Source of the DNA: Dioscorea cayenensis subsp. rotundata
Taxonomy: Eukaryota; Streptophyta; Magnoliopsida; Dioscoreales; Dioscoreaceae
Length of the DNA: 64,000 nucleotides
Direction: 5' to 3'
Assembly: GCF_009730915.1 (NCBI RefSeq)
Contig: NC_052475.1
Span: forward strand, 24,365,016 to 24,429,015
Shown here: piece by piece, positions 46,843-58,314 of the stretch
How positions within the stretch are numbered: position 1 is the stretch's first letter
Layout of the letters: each line of letters opens with the position of its first letter
Notes under the pieces: generated by a model
Databases searched by the model: none
What the model saw: only the letters and a program-made list of their open reading frames with translations
What the model was told of the DNA's origin: nothing
Position numbers and translations under genes: made by a program

Positions 46843-49355
46843 ATGGGAGAGAGGAGGGGGTCGACGTTTGTGCGCATCCTTGTGGTGGCCCTCTCCCTCT
46901 CCGCGTTTGGCTTCGCCATTGCCGCTGAGCGTCGCCGGAGCACTGTGAGCATCCCTCACCTCACCTCATTTGTGTCTCTTTTACTACTTGGATCATTGAT
47001 GCTTTGTTTTTGAGGTTCTTTTCTAGAACTATTGTCTTATTGAGAGTTGAGATTCATTTTCGGAAATAGTTGGAGCAAATGGAGCTTGATCTCATGGAAA
47101 AGCTGTGATTTTGTAGGGTTATTGTTTGATTTTGAGTGTGATGTGTTTGTGTGTTCCTATGAAGATCAATTGGCTAGTGAAGATTAATTATTTGAGATTT
47201 AATTAATTAATTTAGACTTTTGAAAATTCGATGAAGTTTCTCGCCAATCAGCACGATGTTGCAAAATGATGCATTTTAGTTAATTAATTGATTATTTTTT
47301 TGAGGATTCGTTTTCTACTCCTATGGTGTGCTGTAACGAACATTGATATCCCTTTCAATGGAGCTTTGTCTAAAGAGATGCAAAGAAGAGAATATTATTG
47401 GTAATTTGTTCAAGTTTCAACTTATTCTTTCTGATTTATGGAACAAGTGGAAAAGTATTCATATGAATATTGCAATTTTCAATTGGTATAAAAACATTGC
47501 CAATTTGGTTGATTTCCATAAAGTAATCTCTTCCTTTGGAAAAGTTCTTACTGAGTGTAACTACCTATATCACTAATCATATGAAAACCCCTTAGTTTTA
47601 TCTAAAATTCACTCAAATAGTGACAATGATGAGCCCTGCTTGAATATCTTAGGCAGAATAAGTATGATTGAAACAATAATGATAGTTTTGCATGCTTTAC
47701 CTCATTCCAATAAGGGCTTGGATGATTGTTGGCTATTTGGATGTGTGTCCTGCTTTAAATTTATGTTCATGATTGGCTTGAACGTGGTTTAGTTTTGCCA
47801 ATGTGCCCTGTCCTGCCTCATTTGCTTTTGTTATTCGACATGGGCAGACGTGTTCTTTGTTGTTGCTGACACTTTAATTCTGGCATTGATTTGTTGCTTT
47901 GACCGAATTGATGGTGGTATTATTATGCCTTTGCCCAAATCTAGGTGGTGCTTGATAACTTTGCTGTCATTGGATTGCAGTTCTCACACATAAATTATCC
48001 AATCGTACTGATTGTCTGCATAAGCATTTGATCTCTGTCTATGCAAATGTGCATACTTCGTATAATATGACAAGTTTCTTATTCGTGTGCAATCAATCTA
48101 TTATGTGATGCTAATTCTTGTTAATTACAAAGTTCTATTGGCACCATGTAGTATTATAAGGATTTAAGTCGAAGAAATGAATCCGTCAATATTGCAGTGA
48201 GTATAATTGTATAAAATGTCTAATGGACTAATACCGTAAAAAAGAAAAAGAATTAGACAAGTGGTTGGTTGCAGACATGGTTAAGCTGCTAGTTTACTCT
48301 GTATATGTATACATCTCCACAAAACAAGAATTTCATTCACATAAACTCGAATGAAATTAAAATATTGGCAATTCTGGGTGTAAAAAAATCTTGAATTCAA
48401 TCTGTTTGCAGGAGAACATAAATATGCTGAACTTTGACATGTTTGCATGAGAACACAAATTATACTGAACTTTGCTCTGTTTGCAGCATAATTATATATG
48501 CCGATATACTCCCTTAAATAGGAGTTGTTCAGGTTTAGTTATTTTGTTTATGAGTTTGTCGTAAAACAGATTTGGCTCTGTGTAGTTTAAATCAGCCTTT
48601 TGTGTTACAGGGTAGCATACATCCTGATCCAGCCACCAATACCACCTACTGCGTTTATGATTCTGATGTTGCTACTGGTTATGGAGTTGGTACTTTCTTA
48701 TTCCTTCTCTCAAGCCAGTCACTTATTATGGGGGTAACAAAGTGCATAAGTTTCGGCCAATCTTTAGCTCCTGGTGGGAATCGAGCCAGGTGTATAATAT
48801 ATTTCACATCTTCATGGTGAGATTCCCTCTTATATTCTTAGACTGACAAGCTTGCTTGCTGAAAATTTATTGGAGGATAAACGATGCTTAATTATGAGAT
48901 TAATGTGACATTCTCAAAATTAATACTAGTACCTCTTACTTGTATTGTTATTTGATATCATATATATTCCTGGCAGGCTGGCTTTCTTGATTGCAGAGGC
49001 TTGTTTGCTTGCTGGTGCCACAAAGAATGCATACTATACAAAATACAGGCATGTGGTTCATGCTGAGAACTGGACATGCGAATCTTTGAGGAAGGGCGTG
49101 TTCATAGCAGGAGCAGTTTTTGTGTTCTTCACCATGATACTAAGTATACTATCACATGTACTTCACCAAAGCAACAAGCCAACTGATCGTCACTGGGAAG
49201 ACAACCCGTTCGAATTCTCCTGTTGGGATGACTGGTTAATTACTCCTAGCTACCTAGCTAGGAAGAATTGCTTGGATACCTGCAGTGACGGAGGCTTATA
49301 TATGAATACTCTGGCTAAGCCTATTACAGTTCATCATATATATCTTGATCATTAA
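46843..49355 (+). CDS. DUF1218 four-helix membrane protein, 228 aa
   Basis: A member of the plant-specific DUF1218 family, which includes secretory-pathway and plasma-membrane proteins linked to lignin deposition and leaf symmetry; the role of this one is unknown. Exons: 46843-46944, 48611-48816 and 48977-49355, in frame. The N-terminal helix (FVRILVVALSLSAFGFAIAA) is followed by AERRRS, then CVYDSDVATGYGVG at about 47-60, helix 2 (TFLFLLSSQSLIMG), SLAPGGNRA, helix 3 (LAFLIAEACLLAGATKNAY) and helix 4 (KGVFIAGAVFVFFTMILSIL). The motif order is as expected for the family. The ~50-residue tail after helix 4 (HWEDNPFEFSCWDDW) is longer than I expect, so a missed 3' splice is possible. Intron 1 is long (1.67 kb). 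Confidence 0.87.
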
Positions 49356-50467
49356 ATATTCTTGTAACTCTGTTGATGGTTCAATGAAGAGCAACTTGAT
49401 GATATGTTTGCAAATTAAAATGGCTTTGTTTACTCCTCCCACATGACATGTTAAGTGATCTTTCAAACAATCAGCAGTACAGTACTGCATTGTGTTAGGT
49501 GAATCCAAATCCAAAGCAAAATCCAAAAGTTGGATTACCAAATATGCACGAACCAAGCTGAAATGAACTCAGCATCACCTTCTCCATCTTCAAGGTCATC
49601 AACGTCCTCCATCCGAGCCATACATCACATTATAATACAAATAAAAGTACATGTAACCTCATTGGAACTTGGTGCGCATCCATGCACGTCGGATTTCCCT
49701 CTGAGCACCGATGTTTGCGGCGCACTCCATGCATGCATGCATGCATGATGATGCTATCTTGTCTCTCAGATATTCTCAAGAGACTTGAGGCGCGTTAATC
49801 GTTTACAAGAGGAGAGAAACCAGAGATGGCTTGCCAACTTTGGTTTGTGTGTTTGTGTATATATATAATATGGTGATGGCCTTGCCAGGAAGTAGGTCAA
49901 GAAGAGATTCCAATTCCAAAACACTAGCCAACACCACATCCTTGCTTCTGTCTCACGTGTCAGCAGCTGCAGTGGACCCTACCTCTCTCAGAGGACCAGA
50001 CTACCCAAGACCACACAAATTAACCACACACACTCATATTCATATATACATACCAAAGTCCTCATCATTCAAAACAAATATCAAAACCACTTATACTTTT
50101 TCTCCATTGTGATCAGATGACCGTACTCTTTCTTCATCATCCGAACAAACAGTGAAACAGTCATGAGAACTTGATTCATTATTTAATTCATTTCTCTAAT
50201 TGTTTTCAAGAGCAATAAAAAAAAAACACTAAAATTAAATGGAACAAAGGTTTCATGCATGCATCTCAAAACATAAACTCGTCTTCATTAATTGCAAGCG
50301 AATTAATGACAAGAGATTCTATGAACACATGAGCCACTAGCTAGCTAGTTAGTTCGTCCTGATCAAAACCATCTAAAATTTCTCTTGAAGCTATACATAA
50401 CATTAAAAATGAATGATATATTGATGATCACCAATATTGAGAGACATAAAAGAGAGAAGCTTTGTTG
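49356..50467. other. Intergenic stretch between DUF1218 and CLE genes
   Basis: No gene I can support. An ATGC repeat (about 49728-49746) occurs. Reading frames here lack family resemblance. The two flanking genes converge on this stretch, so it holds both 3' ends. Confidence 0.4.
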
Positions 50468-50707
50468 TTACCGGTTGTGAAGAGGGTCCGGGCAGCTAGG
50501 GACCCTTCGTTTGCTCTCGTCCAAGCCGGATTCAGGCACCGGCCTTTTACCGAGGAGGCCCATCGCTGTGTCTTCACCGATGTGTTCACGAGGAAATATC
50601 CGAATTGCCACTGCCATGCAACTAGAACAGCACAACAACAAGAGCCACACGCTGAGAATGCACACGAGTAGAACGTAAAGTCTCCTACTTCTCACGGCCA
50701 CCGACAT
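50468..50707 (-). CDS. CLE-family signalling peptide precursor, 79 aa
   Basis: A secreted peptide hormone precursor, single exon. The ATG at 50707 is chosen over an upstream in-frame GTG. The precursor has a basic start, a strongly hydrophobic signal segment at about 10-35 (LYVLLVCILSVWLLLL), a variable middle, and a C-terminal CLE motif KRRVPSCPDPLHNR at 66-79, directly before the stop, as in CLAVATA3/ESR peptides. The mature 12-mer would be RRVPSCPDPLHN (67-78), with possible hydroxyproline at P70 and P73. It would act on a leucine-rich receptor kinase at the cell surface. The sixth motif residue is Cys where most CLE peptides have Gly. Confidence 0.92.
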   Translation of the reverse strand: MSVAVRSRRLYVLLVCILSVWLLLLCCSSCMAVAIRIFPREHIGEDTAMGLLGKRPVPESGLDESKRRVPSCPDPLHNR

Positions 50708-52968
50708 CACCGGAGATGGATGGTATTCACCGGAATCTCTCTACATCGCCGGAATATACCAGAGGTGGTGAGGGAGTGGAAAAAACGTGAGCTTTGAGCG
50801 TGGGTTCTTGAATGGGTCTTTGCAGAAGGGAGGGAGGGCTTTATTAAGACGGGAAGTAGATGGACATCTCTACCCCGGGCTGAAGAGGAAATTACGAGAG
50901 TGCCACTAGTAGCATGAGAAGCCTGCCGGTCAAACCGTACAAAGCCGGTATTGGCGGGCGGTGTCTGTACTGAGAGTTAATACACGGTAAGTGTGTTTAT
51001 ATATATAAATCATTAGTTAATGTTTCATCTTAAACCGTTTGATCTTAAACTGATCATGAACCAGTTTGGCATGTATTTTAAAGCACGAGATGCCCCAAGT
51101 TGAAAAGTCTCACATTTGTAAGTGACCGTCTCCGGCTCCGTATATCATATGATCTGTGTTTGCTGTACGACTTCATCAAAGCAGGTTGTCCTTTTCCTTG
51201 CAAACCCTAACTAAATTACTAAGATCTTGGCTTGTGAACTTATGGCGAACCACGTGGACTGTTCCACATTTATGATGAATTTGTATTTCCTTAATGCCTT
51301 TGGCTTACTAGCAGTAGAAGCGATCGATCATGTTTTACTGTGAAAATTAATTTTATTGTTTAGTTAATTTTGGATAACAAATTTTTTATAAAGATATTCA
51401 ACTAGCTTGCTATTTGTATATATTGATTGGAGGGTTTTGTCTTAATTATCTGTTGTTGTTTTCGGTTTTTTTACTATTTGAATAAATCAGTGATTTATTC
51501 ATTTATATAAAAAAATTTTTTTTTTTGAGAGCTCAACTCGTTTGCCTTCTTGTATGTTCAGATCACCCATGATCAATGAACATGAGACTCATTTGATTGG
51601 TATATTTTTTGGACTACTCAAAATATGGTTCTTTTACAATGTTTCATTTGCACGTCGTTTATCTATTTTTATAAAATAAATAAAATAAATAATTGTTGTT
51701 CCTTCAAATCATAAACATGAAGCACCTAAAGCAAGCCTATCATATGTCTGTGGGATTAAGCTAAGGACATAAAGCCTTTTTGGTCTCTTTCTACAATACC
51801 TTTCCTAAGAAAGGGTCCCTCAAATTAATAAAAAAAGCTGCTATAAAGAGAGAACTTAGAAAAGTGAAGGCTTATATTATATCTTCTTGGTTTGTTGATT
51901 TGGCAGCAAAAAGCTGGAACCCTTCCAACTTCTTCTTGGTCTTTGCAAACACTTAGCCTGTCTTCTTCTCCTCGTCTTCTTTCTCTTCTTTCTCTTATTG
52001 TAGGGTCTTGTCCTCTATTTCTCCCATATAACGCCTTGTTCTCACACTCTTCAAAGAAAACATCACTGAATCATCTCTCTCTCTCTCTCTGCCTTTTGCA
52101 TCAGTGGTCCCATGCATATATATCTTTGTTATCAGGCTCTAATTTGGACATGTTGATAATGCATTCATTAGGGTTTTGGCTTTTACCTAGTTTTTGTTAT
52201 AGAATGCATGCAGGGAATCTGTCTTTCAACTTGAAAGTGAAGTTCCCTCCCTTTGCATTGCTTTTCAAGTAATCACAAATTTCTAAACATGCTACTGTTT
52301 ACTAAAACCAACGAAAGCAGCACAGTGGAAGCATTTTTTCTTCCTAATTTACCTAACAAGAATTTTATGTCTAGCTACATCTTCACCACAAGAAAGAGAT
52401 GGCATGGTAATCATTGCTTGTAGTTATTGAAACTATTCAACATGATGTTATGTCCTCTAATTAATCTGGGGGAAAAAAAAAAAGGTGAATCATTAGCGTG
52501 CTTTATATTTGAAGAGTTATATATTTATATTGTCCTTCAAATTTTTCACCAATTTAGGTTGAACGGTGATGATGAGCTCTGTGCCCCTCTTAACTTCATT
52601 TTCATACGCTGTAATTGAAATGCCATCATATGCACTCCAACTCTCCCATCAATAAGGGGGTCCAACCACCCACTGCATTGCATTGTTGTGTTGCAGGCGG
52701 CATCATCAGTTTGTGCTAGCTTTTCCACTGCCACGCTGTTCATCATGCTTATAAGTCACATTAACTATTTCTATTCGCATTAATTCTCTACCAAGTAGGT
52801 AGTTGAACCAACCTATATCACATTCATAATAATAACAATAACAATAATGTTAAATACCCACATATATAAATAGATGTAATACTTATGCTGAAAAAAAAAA
52901 CTTGTAAAAAGTAATTGGTACTCCATTTATCTCCTCATTCAAAAATTGAAGATTCCAATTTCATTCAA
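50708..52968. other. Intergenic region upstream of the CLE gene
   Basis: No gene I can support. A 126-codon open frame at 51892-52272 is low in complexity and resembles nothing known to me. A LINE-tail-like phrase AATAAATCAGTGATTTATTC plus A run occurs near 51480-51516. A CT repeat lies at about 52074-52091. Confidence 0.45.
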
Positions 52969-54386
52969 TGGGTGATCGCCTCATGTTGGTAAATTTTGTG
53001 CTTTCGGCTCTTCCAATCTATTGGATGTCACTTTTTTGACTCCCGAACTACAACTGGGTTATTAAAGACATCGACCACATTAAAAGAGATTTTCTATGGT
53101 TGGATTCGGTTATTGATAATCTAGGCTGCAGGTTAGTCATGTGCTGGAAGAATATTTGCAAAGCGTGTAAGTAAGGAGGGTGGGGCATCTTGGTATGGCG
53201 CGGATGTGATTTGTTTCAATTACAAGGGCAATAATTGGAACTTATTACAACGTCAGTTGGGGAGAATTTCCTTCTTTTGGAAAGGGGTGTACTGTTGCCT
53301 GCCAACCTTTAGAAGTTGTATCTTGCAAGATGTCAACTGGGGTTCTGAGTCTCTTTTTAAGAATGATAAGTGACTTTCTGGTTGGGCGCCTGCCTATTTG
53401 TAGCCTGCGGCATTTAGAGAGTCTTGTACTCCTAATGGCACAATTCGAGACTTTGCACAACTCTTATCTGCTGCCCCTTTTTCTAAGTTTCCTGAAGCAT
53501 GAATTATTCTTTCTAAATTGAACATGTCAAGTGAAGAGAATAACGACAAAAAATGGTGGAGCTTGTCAGCGAGTGGCAGCTTTTTTGTCAAGTCCTTTTA
53601 TAATTTCCTGAATAGTGGCGGTACTCGTTGCTCTGTGGCTAGATTTTTTTGGAAAAGTGCTTGTCCAAGTAAAATCAATATTTTAAATTGACTTGTTTGT
53701 AAAAACAAGGTGCTTCTCTCGAAAATCTTGCTAGGAGTTGATGTAATTAGCTTCTGACTAATACTTGTGTGATGTGCCACGCGGGGAGTGAATCCGTGGA
53801 CCACCTTTTTATTCATTGCACTTTTGCACAGCATGTGTGGAAGTATTTTGGTAGATTGTTGCAATTTCCTGTGCTTGCCTCCTCTATGAGCCTAACCTGG
53901 TGTGTCTGGAGGTTGAAATTGAGGCTCGGCATACGAGAATTGGGCGACCTTATCCTCAAAGCTTTTATGTGAAATATTTAGCTTGTTTGAAATAACTACA
54001 TCTTTAATGCTAAATTCCTATCTACATGCTATCATTATGAAGATTGATCGTTTGTTATCTTGGTTCTCCGATGGTATGAGAGAGAAGTTGCATGATTCCA
54101 TTAATTCTATCAGGTGTGTAGCTTGGAGTTCCTAGGACCACGCGTTGAGGAGGCAAGTTTGGCACCTACCAGCAAGGGGGATTAGGCCATGACCACAGGC
54201 TAGTCTTTTTAGTTCTTGTGCCTTGAGGAGGCAAGTTGTGTCCTCCTTTTGTGTTTCTTGTTTTTGTGGCTTGTGTTGTTATTCCACAACTAGTGGATGA
54301 TTTTATAGGGCTTCATTATCCCCGTTGTCTGGACATGTTGTTGTTGTTTATTTTTTTAATGTAGTGGTGTATCTATTTTTTTTTAA
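52969..54386 (+). mobile_element. LINE D: heavily decayed L1-type LINE
   Basis: This is the oldest-looking LINE. Starting with a degraded LVNFVLSALPIYWMS block, it can be followed through RRDFLWLDS-like thumb sequence (about 53070), FFWKGV (about 53275), and a zf-RVT remnant (CHAGSESVDHLFIHC, about 53772-53816) to a tail GTGGTGTATCTATTTTTTTTTAAAA. Many stops and frameshifts occur. No convincing target duplication was found, only TTCATT on both sides. Confidence 0.85.
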
Positions 54387-54515
54387 AAAAATTCATTAGT
54401 GATTTATTGATAATTATATTAAAAAATATATGAAAAAACTAAAACTAAAACTAAAACTAAAAATTTTATAAAATAAAATATATTTATAAATAAATATTTT
54501 TTTTTGGTATATGAC

Positions 54516-54527
54516 AAAACCCAAATA
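54516..54527. repeat. Left target-site duplication of LINE E
   Basis: AAAACCCAAATA, repeated at 54748-54759. Confidence 0.8.
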
Positions 54528-54747
54528 TCTCGGCTTGTGCAAGCCTTAGACACCGGAGGGTAGCCCTTGCCTTCCTAGCAGCTTCCATTATGTGCTTTGT
54601 TTTTGTTGTTAGTTATTTTGGTTGGTTTCAACCTCCAATAATTAATTTTTTTTTTCGGTTGTTTTTATGTTCGTTTTATTTAGCCCATTTTGTCTTATTG
54701 GTATTTTTTTCATTCCAGTAAATATGTGGTTTATCGACGTAATTAAA
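54528..54747 (+). mobile_element. LINE E: 220-bp LINE 3'-end fragment
   Basis: A short insertion ending in GTGGTTTATCGACGTAATTAAAA, a variant of the LINE tail seen in the other copies, bounded by the perfect 12-bp duplication AAAACCCAAATA. Only 3' UTR sequence is present. Confidence 0.8.
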
Positions 54748-54759
54748 AAAACCCAAATA
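54748..54759. repeat. Right target-site duplication of LINE E
   Basis: AAAACCCAAATA, identical to 54516-54527. Confidence 0.8.
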
Positions 54760-54889
54760 ATATTAATAGTAACTGAGAGCTAATGAAGATGTTAATGTTT
54801 TAAAAAATTAGAAAATTTCTGGAAGTTCAAAGAGAATGGCTCTTGCGGTTAAGGGGATGCAAAGCCCGATAACCCGAAACCCGATTATT

Positions 54890-55024
54890 TTATGATTTTA
54901 TCGGGTGTCGGTGTTGGATCCGTTTACACGTTGGAAGCCCTTTACCCGCGAACTACTCACTCGTCTTCCAGCGGCCCCGGAGACTCCCCAAGTCTCCTCC
55001 TCTTTCCGCTCCTTCTTCGCCCGC

Positions 55025-55060
<36 letters not shown>

Positions 55061-55634
55061 TATCAGCCGGCCGGAGATGAGCTTGTTTAGGTGATCTTCT
55101 CTTCTCCTTTTCATTCGTTATTTATCGATGATTCAATCCGTCATCCATGTTCTTTCTTTGCACTTCTAGGGTTTCATGGTGATACTAAATAAGTTTTGAA
55201 TGCAAAGATCCTGGTTTTAGTATTGTTTCTTAGTTTTGATCGGATGAAAACAGGTATAATGCATTTCTGTGCATGATCTAGTGTAAATCATTGCCATTTT
55301 CCGTGTTTGATGCTCTAGGGTTTTTATCTGTGAATTAGTTTCTTTTTTAAGGGGTTTTGATTAGCCGAGGAGAGCATACAAAGCCTGGACCTTTCATTCA
55401 AAACAATGATTTTTGATTAGCGGATGATGCGGAAAATTAGGATTATTTGTTTGGAAACTTTCCATATCATTTGTCAGTGACGTTGTGTTTTACTGCTCCT
55501 TTTTTTCCCTATAATTTGGTTGACATGGGTGGGTCCATTTTATATAATTTACTAATTGGATGAGATTTAAAAAAATAAAAATAAAAATTCTATACCTTTA
55601 TGCTATAAAATTCATTGATGAAGTAATGATACAG
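54890..55634 (+). promoter_or_regulatory. Likely leader exon and leader intron of the ARM gene
   Basis: A GC-richer stretch (54900-55090) with a CT repeat (about 55025-55057) looks like a plant 5' UTR. A donor TTTAG|GTGATC at 55091 and acceptor GATACAG ending at 55634 would form a 544-bp leader intron. An ATG at 55077 opens only a 7-codon frame after splicing. Confidence 0.5.
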
Positions 55635-55653
55635 GGGAGCTTGAGAAATATCC

Positions 55654-55752
55654 ATGGCTTCCTCTGTATCTCATCAGGCAAGACCTGATTTCTTGCGGAG
55701 GTTGGCTGAGGCCCAGTCTGGAAGTCAAAAACATAGGCGATGTTTTCCTTGA
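55654..55752 (+). pseudogene. Out-of-frame remnant or upstream ORF of the ARM gene
   Basis: This 32-codon frame starts ATGGCTTCC and reads SVSHQARPDFLRRLAEAQSG. From memory, PUB4-like proteins have a similar stretch just before their ARM repeats. It ends in TGA, and its frame differs by one from the ARM frame, so an indel between about 55730 and 55780 seems to have broken the link. It could now act as an upstream ORF. Confidence 0.5.
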
Positions 55753-55786
55753 AAAGAATGGGCAAAACATCATAACTTTGCCTTCT

Positions 55787-57563
55787 ATGGATCTTAAGCC
55801 TGAGAATTCAGGAATTGAGACACAAGTTAATAAGCTGATTGAGGATTTAAAATGTGAATCAGTTGATGTGCAAAGAGTTGCCACGTCTGAGCTGCGAATC
55901 CTCACCAAGCACATGGAGAATAGGATTGTCATTGCCAATTGTGGAGCTGTAAGTCTCTTGATCAGTTTGCTTTACTCAACAGACTTGGGTATTCAAGAGA
56001 ATGCTGTTACAGCCCTTTTAAATTTATCAATAAATGATGAAATAAAAGCTGCAATTGCTGATGCCAATGTCATTGACCCTCTTGTTCATGTGCTTGAGAC
56101 TGGGAATGCCGAAGCAAAAGAAAATTCAGCTGCGGCCATCTTCAATCTTTCAGCTCTTAAGGAACTTATGCTTAGAAGTGGACGATCTGGGGCGATTAAG
56201 CCTTTGGTGGAATTATTGGAAAATGGTTCTCCACAAGGAAAGAAAGATGCAATCCGTGCTTTGTACAATCTATCTGTAATTACTGAGAATAAGCCGAAAA
56301 TTGTGGAGGCGGGGGCTGTCAGGCCTTTGATTGCGCTTATGGACCCAGCCCTGGGTATGGTTGACAAGGCTGTTGCTATACTTGCAAACCTTGCTACTGT
56401 CAGTGAAGCACAAATAGCAATTGGCCGTGAAGGTGGGATCCCAGTACTTGTGGAGGTTGTTGAATTAGGATCTGCTAGAGGGAAGGAGAATGCTGCTGCT
56501 GTGTTGCTCCGGTTATGTACGAGTAGCAAAAGATTTTGTAGACAGGTGCTCAAGGAAGGTGCTGTGCCACCTTTGGCCGCATTATCACAATCAGGAACTC
56601 CCCGTGCTAAGGAGAAGGTGTGATTGCCTTTGCATTTCTTCATTACATTTGCAACTTGTTATATATATAGCTTGTGTTTCTGTTTTCAATTTTGTTTAGA
56701 TTAAGGCTGATTTGATTATTTTCTGTTCTTTGATTTTTTTTTTTTTTATACTGAGTTTAACCCTAACAATGAGCATGCTGTTTGTCTTAAAACTTTTAGA
56801 TTCATGTTATTTCAAGTCTTCTGAATTGTGAGGATGTTCTGCTTCCTATTGGAGAAATTCCAGTTGCATCAGAAACTAACATTTTTGCTTCTTTGACGTT
56901 TGTTAGTGTCCACACAATTTCAATAAATGACATTCGAGAGTCTAGGAAGACAATTAGCTTTGCTATTCTACATTGGGGTGTGTTTCAATGAAAGAAACCT
57001 TGCTAACTTCCTATTCATGGAAGAAATTACTGTCTCCTTAACTTTCAGCCTTCTGTTGGATCTAGTTTAATCGATCCGTCCTTCAAAGATTTATATTGTT
57101 GTCAATAGATACTTCATGTGTACCACAATGCTATCATGCTGTCATGTTGTGTCACTTTTACACCGTTAAGAATTAAATAGTAAAGATCATTTTGGGATGC
57201 AGTTGTTGCATAGATGTTGCCTTGTCTTGTATTTAGTAGTACCATGGCAATAATTAACATTATCTTATCACTACAGTTTTTTTTTTTTTTTATAAATGTG
57301 AATAAATCAAAACTTTATTGAGCACTGCCATTTTTTGAAATGCCTAATATTTGAGCTCTGCTACACTTAGTAAGCATTCAAATCTAAGTAATGCTGTCTT
57401 TAAAAGATGGAATTTCAGAAATAACCCAAAAAAAAGTTATGTTACATATTTTAAGTTATGTATCCTCGTATGTTATTGATATAAAAAACCTTATCTGGAT
57501 TTGGCTGTTAATTTTCAGGCACGATCGCTTCTCTGTTTCTTTCGAAATGCTGGGAGGGTATGA
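55787..57563 (+). CDS. ARM-repeat protein like the PUB4 C-terminal half, 291 aa
   Basis: Two exons, 55787-56617 and 57519-57563, join in frame to 291 residues. The sequence is about six armadillo repeats with typical plant U-box/ARM phrases: NRIVIANCGAVSLLISLLYS, ENAVTALLNLSIND, PLVHVLETGNAEAKENSAAA, GMVDKAVAILANLAT, ELGSARGKENAAAVLLRLC, SQSGTPRAKEK and a final LLCFFRNAGR. This matches the ARM half of PUB4-type E3 ligases, which bind target proteins, but the U-box needed for ubiquitin transfer is absent. A frame with family resemblance (SHQARPDFLRRLAEAQS) lies upstream at 55654-55752 but is out of frame by one base. So this is either a short ARM-only protein from the ATG at 55787 or a truncated, frameshifted duplicate. 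Confidence 0.75.
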
Positions 57564-58034
57564 TCTCTTGTAAAAGTGTATCTCACTAGTTTCCATAGCT
57601 TAATTGTTTGTATGTGTGTAGTGTATACAAAAGGAATTTATGTTTATTGTGGCATCCTTCGGTGCAATTAGTGTTATATTTTTTTTGTACAATTAGTGTT
57701 AATTTTTTTTTTGATAAATATGGATAAGCAATAGGATTAAACTCAATTGAGTTGGGGAGAATTCTCAAAATTGAAGAAATGCAATGACAACACCTATGTT
57801 ATAGTGTGATCTAATGCCAATTTTTTTTTTTTTGAATAAAGTTGATAAATCACCAATTTATTAAAAGAAGGAAACAGAGGAGAATAAAGTGGATAATGCC
57901 ACATTTTCATCGAGAATTATTTATTTATGATTGGAAGAATTCATTGTTTCATAGATTATTTATTTATTTTTGACAAAACACTATAAATGCAGTATGGTCA
58001 AGGTGTGCGCATAGATAAAAAATCGGTTGTGCGG
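57564..58034. other. 3' flank of the ARM gene with minus-strand LINE tails
   Basis: No gene. T runs followed by GATAAATATGGATAA (about 57700) and GAATAAAGTTGATAAATCACC (about 57831) read, on the minus strand, as LINE-like 3' ends with A tails. The second is nearly bracketed by AATGCCA (about 57812 and 57894). Confidence 0.45.
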
Positions 58035-58052
58035 CCGGTGCAATTTTTTTTT
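58035..58052. repeat. Left target-site duplication of LINE F
   Basis: CCGGTGCAA plus a T run; the same string occurs at 58297-58314. The exact edge within the T run cannot be fixed. Confidence 0.75.
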
Positions 58053-58296
58053 TTGAATAAAGTGGATGAACTATTGATTTATTGCAAAAGAAGAAGTACA
58101 GGGAATATAACAGAGAAGAGATAGCGAACAAAAGAACTAAGAAGAAAAGAACTGTCTGAAATCCCACAAGAGATGAGGATAACAGAGGCGGAACAGAACA
58201 ACAGTAGGCAAATAAAAAGCTTAAAGAAAGCAAGCTGGACAGGCGAAAGCTACTGTCTGGAGACATAGGCCTGCCCAGCTACAAGAAGAGAGGAAA
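58053..58296 (-). mobile_element. LINE F: minus-strand LINE 3' fragment, ~244 bp
   Basis: Read on the minus strand, the fragment ends ATAGTTCATCCACTTTATTC plus an A run, related to the GTGGTTTATCCACTTTTTC tails of the plus-strand LINEs. It is flanked by CCGGTGCAATTTTTTTT on both sides. It carries 3' UTR only; minus-strand frames through it are Ser/Leu/Phe-rich and not meaningful. Confidence 0.75.
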
Positions 58297-58314
58297 CCGG
58301 TGCAATTTTTTTTT
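58297..58314. repeat. Right target-site duplication of LINE F
   Basis: CCGGTGCAA plus T run, pairing with 58035-58052. Confidence 0.75.

Noticed and set aside
51892-52272. 126-codon frame near a CT-rich leader-like stretch
   Set aside because: No domain, no signal of conservation and no known miRNA sequence seen; could be a non-coding transcript but nothing supports it.
52690-52730. Possible miR172-like site (GGCATCATCAGTTTG)
   Set aside because: Only partial resemblance to the star strand and no mature miR172 sequence nearby.
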